From: Chamaecrista fasciculata
Lineage: Eukaryota; Streptophyta; Magnoliopsida; Fabales; Fabaceae
Assembly: GCA_003254925.1 (NCBI GenBank)
Contig: QANZ01054565.1
Coordinates: 9,818-73,817 of the forward strand
DNA: 64,000 bases
Reading direction: 5' to 3'
In this document: positions 51,391-61,416 of the stretch, one piece after another
Layout of the letters: every line of letters starts with the position of its first letter
Numbering within the stretch: position 1 is the first letter of the stretch
Notes under the pieces: model-generated
What the model was told of the DNA's origin: nothing
Database searches by the model: none
Seen by the model: the letters and a program-made list of their open reading frames with translations, nothing else
Program-made: the position numbers and the translations under genes

Positions 51391-51790
51391 GGCCGAAGTC
51401 TAAATATGGTCCCAAATCTTTTGCTCAGTTTCCAATTTAGTCTTGTATTCTTTTTTGTTGCACTTTTGACCTCATATCTTTCAGTCAAGTCTCAATTTGG
51501 TCCCATATCTTTTATTGTTGCAGATTTGGTCCTATATCTTTGGGCCAGTTGCAGGATTGATCTCATATATTTGGATCATGTGTAAAAGTGGTCTTATATA
51601 TTTGTAAAAGGATCAACTAACGATTCATCTTTTTGTAAAGATATGAGACTAACTTTGCAATATGACCAAAAGATATAAGACAAAATTAAGACCTTTTGCA
51701 AAGATATAAAATCAAAAGTGCAACAAAAAAATACAAGATCAAATTGGAAACTGAACAAAACATATATGACCAAATTTGCACTTTCACAAA
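51391..51790. repeat. Foldback repeat with stacked GGTCCCATATCTT units
   Basis: The left half has repeated units such as TTTGGTCCCATATCTTTT and GTTGCA; the right half has the inverse (AAAGATATRAGAC, TGCAACAAAAAA, GACCAAATTTGCA). About 400 bp and palindromic overall. Clear ends and target duplication were not found. Confidence 0.55.
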
Positions 51791-52286
51791 AAAAAAAATA
51801 AATAAATAATTACTGTTATCAAGATGAATGTGTTGAGTAACATCTATTTTTTATTTGCCTGAAGTAAAGAAGTTTTGGAGTAAGAAAAATTCCTTAAATT
51901 AGAGCAGTCGTAATTGATTTGTTTCCTTATGTTAGTTGGTTGAATGAATGCTTTTTTACCTTTGGCACTAATGAGTGTAATAAAATAATGAGACATGAAA
52001 AAGGAAATTAGTGAGATAGACGCGCTATAATGAGCGAATATGATACGACTCCAAGGAGTGTCGAGCGCTGTGATTGTGGACATTCCCTTTTTCTTTTCAG
52101 CGATTCTATTCAATTCAATCCTACTCTCTCTTACTCTTACTCTTACGCGTCCTTCCATTTCTCATTTCCATATTTCTCCAGAACTCAACACAATTCCTCA
52201 ATCCTCACCTTTCTATCTTCTTGTACTTTGTCGCCTCTCACAGATCTACACACATTCCCATTCTCCAATAACCCTGTGACTGGAAA

Positions 52287-54068
52287 ATGATGGACTCACG
52301 ACGAAAGAGAAAGCGTACTTCTTCTTCTCCTTTCTCCCTCAGGTCCCTCTTTCTATGCTCCTCCTTCTTCCTCTTCCTCTTGTTCCTTTCCTCCTCCGAT
52401 CGCTTCTCCATTGCTTCCTCTCCTTTCCGCCCTCCACTCATAACTTCCCCTTTATCGCTTCTTTATTCTTCCGCGAGTCGTTCCGTTCTTGATTCTTCCA
52501 ACCCCAGATTCCTTCACTCCTTTGTTCAGAATCGCGTCGTTTTCCCTGACCATGTTGTTTTGATGCTCGCCCACCAAGTTCTCCGGCGAACCCCAGATTT
52601 GGAGTGTGTTTACTACCACAAGTCCTTCAATAGCTCCGGCCATGGTGCTAACCAGCTTCCTGATGTTCAAGTTCTGCCGGTTTTCTCCACCGACGACTAC
52701 GACGAGTTCCGATCCATTGTGAGATGCCCGTTTCCGCCGACGAACTATTCAGTCGACGCCGTCGATTTGCGCCGGCGCTTCGAGGTGGGTCGCCGGAGTT
52801 TTGATTCGTTGGTTAACCAGACCGCTCAGTCGTGGGATAAGGTGGCTTACGAGGCGGCTTTGGATGGAAACACGGCCGTTGTGTTTGTCAAAGGATTGAA
52901 TCTCCGACCCCATAGGATTTCGGATCCGACCAACTTCCTCTGTCATTTTGGGATGAAAAACATGGGAAGAAAAGATGGCTTCTTTCTCACAACAAAAGCA
53001 GTTTCTGTTGCTCAAGAATTGGTCAGGTGCTTGCTGCCACGGAGCATCAGAGACAACCCAGATAAGGCTCAGGGAATAAGGGTCACCGTGAGCCATTTGA
53101 GTGGTCATTACAGGCACCCAAAGCGTGAGGTCATGCCTTCTGTGGCTAGGGTTCACAGTTTTAGTCATCAAGGTCAGAAGAAAAAGAAGAAGATGACGAA
53201 GAAGCATGAGCTGTGTGTATGCACTATGGTGTGGAACCAGGCATCTGCACTCGGAGAATGGATTATGTATCATTCCTGGCTTGGGGTTGAGAGATGGTTC
53301 ATCTATGATAACAACAGTGATGATGATACGGAGAAGGTGATTCAAGATCTTGATCATCAAGGGTATAATGTTAGTAGGCAAACCTGGCCATGGATTAAGA
53401 CTCAAGAAGCAGGCTTTTCACACTGTGCTTTGAGAGCCAGAGAAGAGTGCAAATGGGTTGGATTCTTCGACGTTGATGAGTTTTTCTACTTCCCCAATGA
53501 GTTTCATCACCAGTTGGGGCATGATATTCCTGGTGAGAATTCACTGAGATCAGTGGTATCCAACTTCTCATCTTCAAAAATTGCAGAGATAAGAACAGCT
53601 TGTCATAGCTTTGGTCCTTCTGGGTTGCGATCGCCTCCTAAACAAGGAGTGACCACAGGGTACACATGCCGGCTTCAGAGCCCTGAGAGACACAAATCAA
53701 TAGTGAGGCCTGATTTGCTAGACACGAGTCTTTTAAATGTGGTGCACCATTTTCAGTTGAGGAATGGATACACGTACATGAACATGCCTGAAGGAAGTGC
53801 TATAATAAACCACTACAAATACCAGGTGTGGGAAACCTTCAAAGCCAAGTTCTTCAGAAGAGTGGCTACCTACGTGGTTGATTGGCAGGAGGACCAGAAT
53901 AAAGGGTCCAAGGATAGAGCACCAGGGCTAGGAACAGAGGCCATTGAACCACCAAATTGGCGGCTGCAATTTTGTGAGGTTTGGGACACTGGCCTGAAGG
54001 ATTTTCTTCTGTCTTACTTTGCTGATCCTGCAACGGGTATACTACCCTGGCAAAAATTACTTAGATAA
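52287..54068 (+). CDS. Glycosyltransferase family 92 protein
   Basis: A single exon encoding 593 residues (592 if the second Met is used). GT92 enzymes include the plant beta-1,4-galactan synthases (GALS); this one resembles the less-studied At1g27200/RCOM_0530710 type. A basic start (MMDSRRKRKR) and hydrophobic helix at about 19-35 make a type II Golgi anchor. A stem and lumenal N-domain follow, then a Lys-rich stretch (298-306) leads into the catalytic GT92 (DUF23) domain from ELCVCTMVWNQASALGEWIMYHSWLGVERWFIYDNNSDDD (308) to about 560. The DVDEF at 395-399 in VGFFDVDEFFYFP is the metal/nucleotide-sugar DxD motif. Cys residues and NHYKYQVWETFKAKF match the family. The acceptor sugar cannot be told. 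The upstream region is a pyrimidine-rich leader. A 218-codon antisense frame (53405-52749) is only a shadow. Confidence 0.93.
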   Translation: MMDSRRKRKRTSSSPFSLRSLFLCSSFFLFLLFLSSSDRFSIASSPFRPPLITSPLSLLYSSASRSVLDSSNPRFLHSFVQNRVVFPDHVVLMLAHQVLRRTPDLECVYYHKSFNSSGHGANQLPDVQVLPVFSTDDYDEFRSIVRCPFPPTNYSVDAVDLRRRFEVGRRSFDSLVNQTAQSWDKVAYEAALDGNTAVVFVKGLNLRPHRISDPTNFLCHFGMKNMGRKDGFFLTTKAVSVAQELVRCLLPRSIRDNPDKAQGIRVTVSHLSGHYRHPKREVMPSVARVHSFSHQGQKKKKKMTKKHELCVCTMVWNQASALGEWIMYHSWLGVERWFIYDNNSDDDTEKVIQDLDHQGYNVSRQTWPWIKTQEAGFSHCALRAREECKWVGFFDVDEFFYFPNEFHHQLGHDIPGENSLRSVVSNFSSSKIAEIRTACHSFGPSGLRSPPKQGVTTGYTCRLQSPERHKSIVRPDLLDTSLLNVVHHFQLRNGYTYMNMPEGSAIINHYKYQVWETFKAKFFRRVATYVVDWQEDQNKGSKDRAPGLGTEAIEPPNWRLQFCEVWDTGLKDFLLSYFADPATGILPWQKLLR

Positions 54069-55034
54069 TGGACACTGATCAATCAGGGTGCTCATCAGTC
54101 ATCACATCTTGGTATGGTACCCTTGTAAATCACAATAATCATGTAGCTGTAGGCATTCATTCTTTCTATTATTTATTTTTGGGGGGTTTCTGTAACAAAT
54201 TTTGTTTTTTTTTTGTTTCTTTTTTTTTTATTAATAATTTTTATAAACATGAAACACACTTAACAGGGCTCACACAGTTGTATATTTGCAGCAGCAATAT
54301 GAATGAATTCCTTCTTTTGCCCTTTTCATTTTCCACTTTGGTATAGTTGAGTGATTATGGTTTATTTCATGTGTTATCCGATAAATTTGTTAATTTCGCA
54401 TGCTGGCAAAATCAAAGATTATATGCATTGATGATAGAAGTAAAAAGAGATTTCTTACAATTCTTTGAAGTTAGAACATGATTAGATAACGAGGTTTAAA
54501 CAAAAAACAACTCAGATAGAAGTTGACAATGCTTTCAAAGCCTTAACATTCCTAAAAAGAGCACGGAGTCCCCTCTATTATGCTAATTTTGGGTCATGCA
54601 ATGTTTTTAACGGAAATGTAAGTTTTAGTTGACCCCGTCTGTTTGTAAGTTTCCTTGGTAAACTGTCTATTCAATTCCAATTGTCTGTATTTTGGATTAT
54701 ACTGTCTTTAGGGGCGGGGGAATTTAGCCGACCGTTGGATTTGTTGTGTGTATGTTTTCCCTGGTTCTAAGTAACCTTAATTAGGAAACTGATATAAACA
54801 CGGCAAAATAAATCATGGAAAATACACTAACAGAAACATGTTGATGGAGACGTATAATCGACCAAATACTTATTTGGAATAAGTCTAGCTAGTAATACAA
54901 ATCATAGGAGGACTGCCCTAAAAAAGATTGAAATATATATGGGACAATTTGACCTTCCCTAAATGAAACGTCAGAAGCCACATAGCATGCCCTTTTTTTT
55001 TCGTTTAAATTCAATACCTTTCATGTCTCCAAAC
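54069..55034. other. Convergent intergenic region
   Basis: 3' flanks of the GT92 gene (+) and CCB4 (-). No additional gene or element. Confidence 0.4.
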
Positions 55035-58000
55035 TCAATCTTGTGAAGTAACTGGGAGATATCCCACATGTCTTGCAAGGGTAGAGTCCAGCTTCTCTCC
55101 TATGAGAGTAATCCATGCCTGCAATAGACACATGCATATCAATGTTTGATCAATAGGGATTTATATTCATTGATAGCATTTTCATGTCTTGAAACAGAGA
55201 AATTGAACTTAGATATCTTCCACAGAGTTGACCTGATGCTTTAAGAAACAAAGGGAACAAACCTAAATTTGATCTGATTTTTGAACCAGTATATGATTCT
55301 ATGTTCCAAATATGTAGGATTTCCATTTGAAGTATTAAAGTGTCAAATAGTAAAACCTAACATGTTGGATCCAAAGATTAGAATATTTTGACATAAACAG
55401 ATAAATCCTTAGAGCGAGGAAATGAATACAAAACTATACCTGATCAGAAGTAGTGAAACCTCGTATTGTGTCACCACCAATTATAGCAATTCCTTTGTCT
55501 CCAAGTGGTTGCAAAATTACTGCCTAGAAACAAGACAAATGCAAAATTAAAGGAAAGGTATAATAAAAGGGCGTACTGGCTCTCATAACATATTTTTCTT
55601 TTACTTTTCATTCAAAAAATAAGGTTTATGTCAAAAATATCAGATCACTCGAGACATACATGGTACTGTAATAAACGAAAATTTCATCAGATAACAAAAT
55701 ATTAATAGCACAAGATTACAAGCCACAAGAAGGTCGCCACGTAAGTAAGCTCAATCAATCATAGACAGCAGAGAGATAAACAACTTAAATTAAGTTTGCG
55801 ATACTCATTAAAGACTTAACGGCTAGGCAAGACATGTTTGCTTCACAACTAGACTTGAAGACTAGGTAAGACATGACTGCTTCAACTAGCTTTCACAGCA
55901 TCGTCATGAATCTAATAATCCAACGTTTCGCAGTAAGAAATCTTACCAAATACTAACTCCAAACTAGAGGAAAATATTCAGAATGGTACTAAATCAGGGT
56001 TATTGTAATATGCAGCTGCAAATTTAAACTACTTTTTCAAACATTTTTATTTTCTCTTTTTCTAGGGTCAATGAAGGAAATCTACTCTAAGAATATCTTT
56101 CTTTTTAACATACAATGGATGGATGACAACAGTGACTGTCTGATGATTTATTCATTAAAAAAATCAGGAATATCGGCAACCCAGGAATTGACAGATGACA
56201 AAGTATAGCAGGAGTCAATTAAGTACTAAATTCATAAATGAACATTAAAGTTAGGATTTATCTAAGGCACATGTTAAGGTTTCTTCTGATTGGTTAGTAG
56301 AGCATTTCATATCTTGAAATTTACGAAAATTCATTTAAAAAATAATTTTTAATGTTTTGAAAACTCACTTGACCAATTAAAAGAAACTTTAACATGTGCC
56401 TTAGGGCACATCTTAGAAGGACCCTTAAAGTTATTTTTGGTATATTATACATTTCTTTTGCAAATTCTCATGTTACTTGAAATATATTTAAAGAATTAAC
56501 TCCCAAAAGCTAAAGTATAGCTGTTGTCATGCTTTCCAGAGAAAAGATGGTAGATAAACCGAGTCCCTAAATCTCTAGACATGCAACTTGATTAATATTT
56601 CCGGATTCCCTTGTCCCCTTAACTGACGCTCAACAAAAAATCTTTTAATCTTTCTAAAAAATGTTCATGTTTGATCAATATCTTGAATGATTGCTTCAAC
56701 AATTAGATAGAACACATGGTAAAACTTGCAGTTCGATATATAGAAACATGATACCTGAGTGTTTGAGGGCAGAAATGGCAGCTCAGATTTTCCAGGATAA
56801 AGAGAAAGGTTAGCCAAGTAACTTTCTGCACATTTAGATAAATTTGAACATTTAACAAGTTACAATTCATATTAGCACACCTTCCTGGATGATCATACAC
56901 TTAAGTAGCAGTCAAGTAGTTAACTATGTTAAATACACATGGCGGATGGTCTATTGGGACAAACTTACGAGCTCCAGATTTTATAACACCCTGATATAAC
57001 GTTCCTTGCATTAGTTTAGTGGCATTGACACCCATAGCTTCCCCATTCCCGTTAGAAGATTCTGCTGCAAAACCAATTTGAAGCACACACCTGCTCTCAT
57101 AAACAATCACAAGTGACCTGCAGCAGGTGACTTCTGATAGAGATTCCCATACCCTGAGAATAAACAATCAAAGAATCCATTAGTAGGGAAAACCATAAAT
57201 AGAAAAAGCAGTACAGTCCTTGATTGACCTTGCCATAATTTTTAACCCATAGACACAAAGTATCTAACCTATAGCACATAGATGGACAGAATATAGTTTT
57301 CTGATTCAATCATTTGTCATCTTGAAACAGCTATTTTGATAACAAGGAATGAAGGCTGTGTATGTCGAGCAAAATATCCTATTTCTGCTTCTCTTACAGA
57401 AGCAGAAAGCACTAGGGCTGACGGGAAAATGGGTAAATGCAAATGAGTTGACTATTGTAAACAATGTGCATTACCAGAGCAACTCAGTAACTGCAATTTC
57501 AGGAAGACGAGTACACACCCTCTTATATTCAATTCCTTGAGGATTTACCTGCCAAATATAAGCATAAATTTAATAGTACAAACGAGAGGCAGAGAAAATC
57601 CTTCAAATTAAGATGCAAAAAGAACTCACCACAGTAATAGATTTTGGTTTAATGGACAGCCATACCAGACCAGTTAAAATATTGGTAACAGCCAATCCCA
57701 AGGTCAAGAGGTCAGCTCTAGATTGTGAACTGCACAGAATATCAATTACGTAATAAGAGTGTCAAAGATTCTTCAGTAGTAGACATTATCTGTTTAAATA
57801 ATCCTAGCAAGGTAGCTAAGCATTTTAACCTTAGCTTTGTATCTAAGCTTATGTTTGCACACAGTTAGTTACATGAAATTAATCCCAATCCTTCAAATGT
57901 CTTATGCTTCGTTCTCAAGAGAAAAACGCACAGGAAAGCCACAATTTAGGTATATGCTACTTTTTTTCCCGTTTTCCTATATAAAAAACGAACGAACGAA

Positions 58001-58422
58001 AGCTATGGCTGAACCATCGAGGTATATGTACCGATGTACGTAATGAAAACATGAAATCTGGATATAAAGGAACTAAAAATTCGAAACCTGCTTGCATCAG
58101 CAACGGGTGCAATGCCAGAAAGGGCGCGATTGAGGAGAACGGCGAAGAGGGAAACGGCGCCAACATAAATGGGTAAGGCGCGAACGACATCGTCGTTTTG
58201 GGAGACCCAATCGGCGACCCAGTCTTGTTTAGGCTTGGGTGCTCTGTAATATGGCTTGGAATTCGTGACTGAAGAAGAAGAAGAAGAAAGCCTGAGGTTG
58301 AGGAAGAAGAGAGAGAAAGTTGGAGAGCGAGAAAGGAATGATGAGGAATTTGGGGGGAGAGGAGAGAGAAAGAGAGTACGGGATGGATATCGGAAGAAGA
58401 GAGAGAAAGTTCCCGCTTCCAT
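55035..58422 (-). CDS. CCB4: CCB4, cofactor assembly of complex C (cytochrome b6 haem attachment)
   Basis: Seven exons on the minus strand: 58422-58088, 57729-57630, 57548-57475, 57153-56969, 56825-56755, 55523-55440, 55118-55035, giving 310 residues. CCB4 works with CCB1-CCB3 (system IV) to attach haem ci covalently to cytochrome b6 in thylakoid membranes. The N-terminus is a Ser-rich chloroplast transit peptide. KQDWVADWVSQNDDVVRALPIYVGAVSLFAVLLNRALSGIAPVADAS holds the first membrane helix, and LLTLGLAVTNILTGLVWLSIKP the second. A stromal domain follows with ELLWVWESLSEVTCCRSLVIVY, SYLANLSLYPGKSELPFLPSNTQAVILQPLGDKGIAIIGGDTIRGFTTSDQAWI, all highly conserved in CCB4. The introns checked are GT-AG. 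The intron between 55523 and 56755 holds Mutator-like MITE copy 3. The start is the Met of MEAGTFSLF; an upstream in-frame Met (58434) is less likely. Confidence 0.94.
56254..56424 (-). mobile_element. Mutator-like MITE family A, copy 3
   Basis: 171 bp, inverted relative to copies 1 and 2 (its right end reads AGAAGGACCC). Flanked by exact 9-bp repeats TTAAAGTTA (56245-56253 and 56425-56433). It lies in a CCB4 intron. Confidence 0.82.
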
Positions 58423-58565
58423 CGAATCGAGCACACTCGAGCATAATCCCGTTAATCCGCTTTCAAGTTTCAGTACTTACAACCGTCCAAATCAATTAAC
58501 GGTGTTAGTTAGGGCCTTAGGGGTAAAACTAAAATAACGATTTTATTAAAAAAAACATTAAGGTT

Positions 58566-59100
58566 AAAGGGTCATTTTGGTCTTAAATGTATTCCCCAAT
58601 GTTTATTTTGGTCCATTATGCTTTAAAATGTTCAAATTGATCTTAAATGTTGATAAAATGTTTCATTTTGGTCCAAAACTATTGAATATGGCTTGTTTAA
58701 AGTTCAAAAGTGCCGCGTTTAGAGCTACATTTTGTTCTCGAAGAGTACTTTCTGTATCTAGTTGAGATCGTTAAGGAAACGATGTCAAATCGATCATAAA
58801 AGTAGATTGTTCGTTTCATGGTCAAACAAGTAAAGATGGTCATATATCTCTCGTTTCAAATTTGAATGCGATGAATTCATAACTATGAGTTTCTCTTAAC
58901 AAGTCCTTTGAGCTTGAAATGAAAAATAAGAAAAATATGACTAAATTCAATAATTTGGGACCAAAATGAAATATTTTACCAATATTTAGGGCTAAAATGA
59001 ATTATTTTGTCAATATTTAGGATCAATTTGAACATTTTGAAACATTGTAGACCAAAATAAACAACAGGACATACATTTAGGACCAAAATGACCAAAAATA
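58566..59100. repeat. Foldback element, family C copy 2
   Basis: Left half: GGGTCATTTTGGTCTTAAATG, GTTTATTTTGGTCCATTATG, AAATGTTTCATTTTGGTCC. Right half, inverse: GGGACCAAAATGAAATATTT, GTAGACCAAAATAAACAACA, TTAGGACCAAAATGACC. The centre includes CATATATCTCTCGTTTCAAA, which resembles the centre of 33340-34140. About 535 bp, non-coding. Ends only approximate. Confidence 0.6.
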
Positions 59101-59947
59101 AAAAACAATTGAAGCAATAGTTGACATGTACCAAAAGGCCTATGATTGAAATAATTTGATTTCTGTAGTAGAATGACAAGTCATGATTGATATTGCTTGC
59201 ATCATTGTTCAACGATATCTTGGTAGGATTAACTCAATTCATTATAATGGTACTCTTTGGCTTTTAAAAAAAATATTAAAGTCAAATTACATTATAAAAA
59301 GGTTAAACATATTTATAACTATTATGTGACCCGTGCACATTGGGGTGCACGAGTTTTTTTTTTTTCATCACATCTTCGTAACATATGAAATTCTAATTGC
59401 CCTTGAAAAATTGACCTTGCAGAAAATTATAATTTCATATATGTGGTTTAGTACCAACAATCCATAACTTATTAACTGCAGAAGTATTAGACAGTTTAAT
59501 ATCGTTACAGTCCAAAATAGTAAATACAGACCAAACTATTAATAACATACAGACAAACTGCATATATCAACAATTCATAACTTTGATAGATTAGTATCAT
59601 TATAGACCAAAATATTTAAGTTGGGAGAGTATTGTTAACTGAACTATCATTACAAACAAACTGCAGAAGTATTTGATATATTAACATCATTACAGACCAA
59701 AATATTCAAGTTGAAAGAGTATTGCTAACTTAAATTTCATCCAGATCTAATTTTTCTGGAAATTAACTATCTTTAGCCACAAAAACCTAACTATCTTTAT
59801 AATAGCATCCTCTATTATGTTAATCAGATCCCTTTGCATTGGTTATTTTTTATCAACTCCATAAAAAGCATGTTTACAATACCTTGCCCAAGGTTTACAA
59901 TACCCATATACTTAAAAAAAAAAAGTAAAGAATTAGCAACCATCTAT
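59101..59947. other. Intergenic with a hairpin and a direct duplication
   Basis: A strong short hairpin CGTGCAC/GTGCACG lies at 59332-59351, followed by a T-run. Two direct units of about 90 bp begin at 59582 and 59671, sharing GACCAAAATATT, AAGTTG and AGAGTATTG words. No gene. Confidence 0.5.
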
Positions 59948-59957
59948 TTTTTTTTTT

Positions 59958-60356
59958 GGGTAAATTACACTTTGGTACCCTGTGGTTTGAAACTTGACAC
60001 TTTGGTACCATGTGGTATTCTCCATTAACACTTTGGTACCCTTTGGAGCTATTTTGTAATTTTAACCATAACAAATTTTGCAAAAATTACATATTGACCC
60101 CAAAAAATTTTCAAAAAATTACAAATAGGTCCCTGGATACATATTATATAGGGACTAAAATGAAAAATTTAAAATTTTTTTGGGGTCAATATGTAATTTT
60201 TGTAAAATTTATTATGGTTAAAATTACAAAATAGCTCCAAAGGGTACCAAAGTGTTAATGGAGAATACCACAGGGTACCAAAGTGTCAAGTTTCAAACCA
60301 CAGGGTACCAAAGTGAAATAGGGTCAAACCACAGGGTACCAAAGTATAATTTACCC
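59958..60356. mobile_element. Mutator-like foldback family B, copy 3
   Basis: 399-bp near-palindrome, nearly identical to copy 1 at 27039, flanked on both sides by a T-run of at least nine bases, as expected for a 9-bp duplication in poly(T). The left arm has three CACTTTGGTACC units and the right arm four, the reverse of copy 1. The T-run is the tail of the LINE fragment that follows, so this element jumped into that tail. Confidence 0.85.
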
Positions 60357-60365
60357 TTTTTTTTT

Positions 60366-61050
60366 TGAATTACATCAAACAGAATAGAAAAGGAAAAGAA
60401 AGCTAACTCCCTAAATATAACAGCAAGTTCCTACAATGTAGGAGTTGATCCAAGGCCACATATCTTGAATCTTCTAGTGATGAGTTTTCCTAGCAAGTCT
60501 CCATTGATTTTGTGGGTCTTGAAACACTTGTAGGATGTCCTCCCTAATAGTTTCAAAGCTATTCAAAGCTACTCTGTCCTTGCTTCAATGAGCCTTGTTG
60601 CATGAAATCTTGATGGCATATGATTTGAGCTTGATCAGAACGATGGGTAGTCACCTGGAGTAGAAACGTCCTAAGGCCATTGAAGAAGTTTAGTCCTTAG
60701 GGATGTTGCCAAACTCGCAGTGGTAGAAAAGCATGAATGGGATGTTGTTTCTGAAACTGAAGGCAGTAAAAATATTCTTCTTAGTTAGTTTAGACCTGAT
60801 ACCTGCAACAAAAATATCCTCCTCTGTCCAACAATTCAGGTTGTGGTAAATCTTCTCTTTAGGGACTCTTCTAGGAAGACTAAGATCAATAGCAGCAAAC
60901 TGGAGGAAATTTAAATTATTAGTTTCCTTTCTCCAAATGTCAACAATGCTGATAGGGTTGACTTCAGCATGATTGAAAAGGACATCATTCCTGTGTTTAT
61001 ACACGGCCCAGCAAAACCACAGTAAGTGTTCAATAGAAGAGTCGATTCTA
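60366..61050 (-). pseudogene. LINE 3' fragment
   Basis: On the minus strand, 61010-60690 reads WAVYKHRNDVLFNHAEVNPISIVDIWRKETNNL..., the region between the zinc-binding and RNase H parts of plant LINE polyproteins. Below 60690 it becomes a non-coding tail ending in poly(A) (T-run at 60357-60366, continued at 59947-59957 across the inserted foldback element). No reverse transcriptase is present, so it is 5'-truncated. The 5' boundary is approximate. Confidence 0.6.
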
Positions 61051-61156
61051 TTATTAGTAAACTATGATGAGGAAAATTTATAATCAAAACCTACAAAATT
61101 GATTAAAAGAAATCATAGTTGGAGAACCCATAATATTAAAACTCAAAAAGTGATAC

Positions 61157-61416
61157 CTCTTAATCCATCAGCTTGCCAGACAAACCGCACCATGGGAAGT
61201 ATGCTCTTCTGGTTCTAGCAGACAGGAATGAATACATGTAAAGCCAACATATCTACAACATTGTTTGAAGAACTAATGTCTCAATACATGTAAAGCCATC
61301 ATTTTACCTTAATTCCATCAAAAATTGCTTGACTTTGCATTTGTGTCTTAACGGTATCGACAGGATGCATCATTTCTTCCCCAAAAGCACCAGCAATAGC
61401 TCCCCACACAAATTCT
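61157..61416 (-). pseudogene. Mitochondrial carrier family gene, two exons only
   Basis: Exon 61416-61308 encodes EFVWGAIAGAFGEEMMHPVDTVKTQMQSQAIFDGIK, with the carrier signature P-x-D-x-x-K in HPVDTVK. Exon 61214-61157 encodes NQKSILPMVRFVWQADGLR(G). Together they are the first transmembrane repeat of a mitochondrial solute carrier resembling At1g74240. The next expected segment (FYRG...) and the other two repeats are not found; a LINE fragment starts about 100 bp downstream. The first coding exon is not recognised upstream either. It could be a dead fragment, or a gene with very long introns. Substrate unknown. Confidence 0.65.

Noticed and set aside
52749..53405. 218-codon antisense frame
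   Set aside because: Shadow of the GT92 coding sequence on the opposite strand; no recognisable domain.
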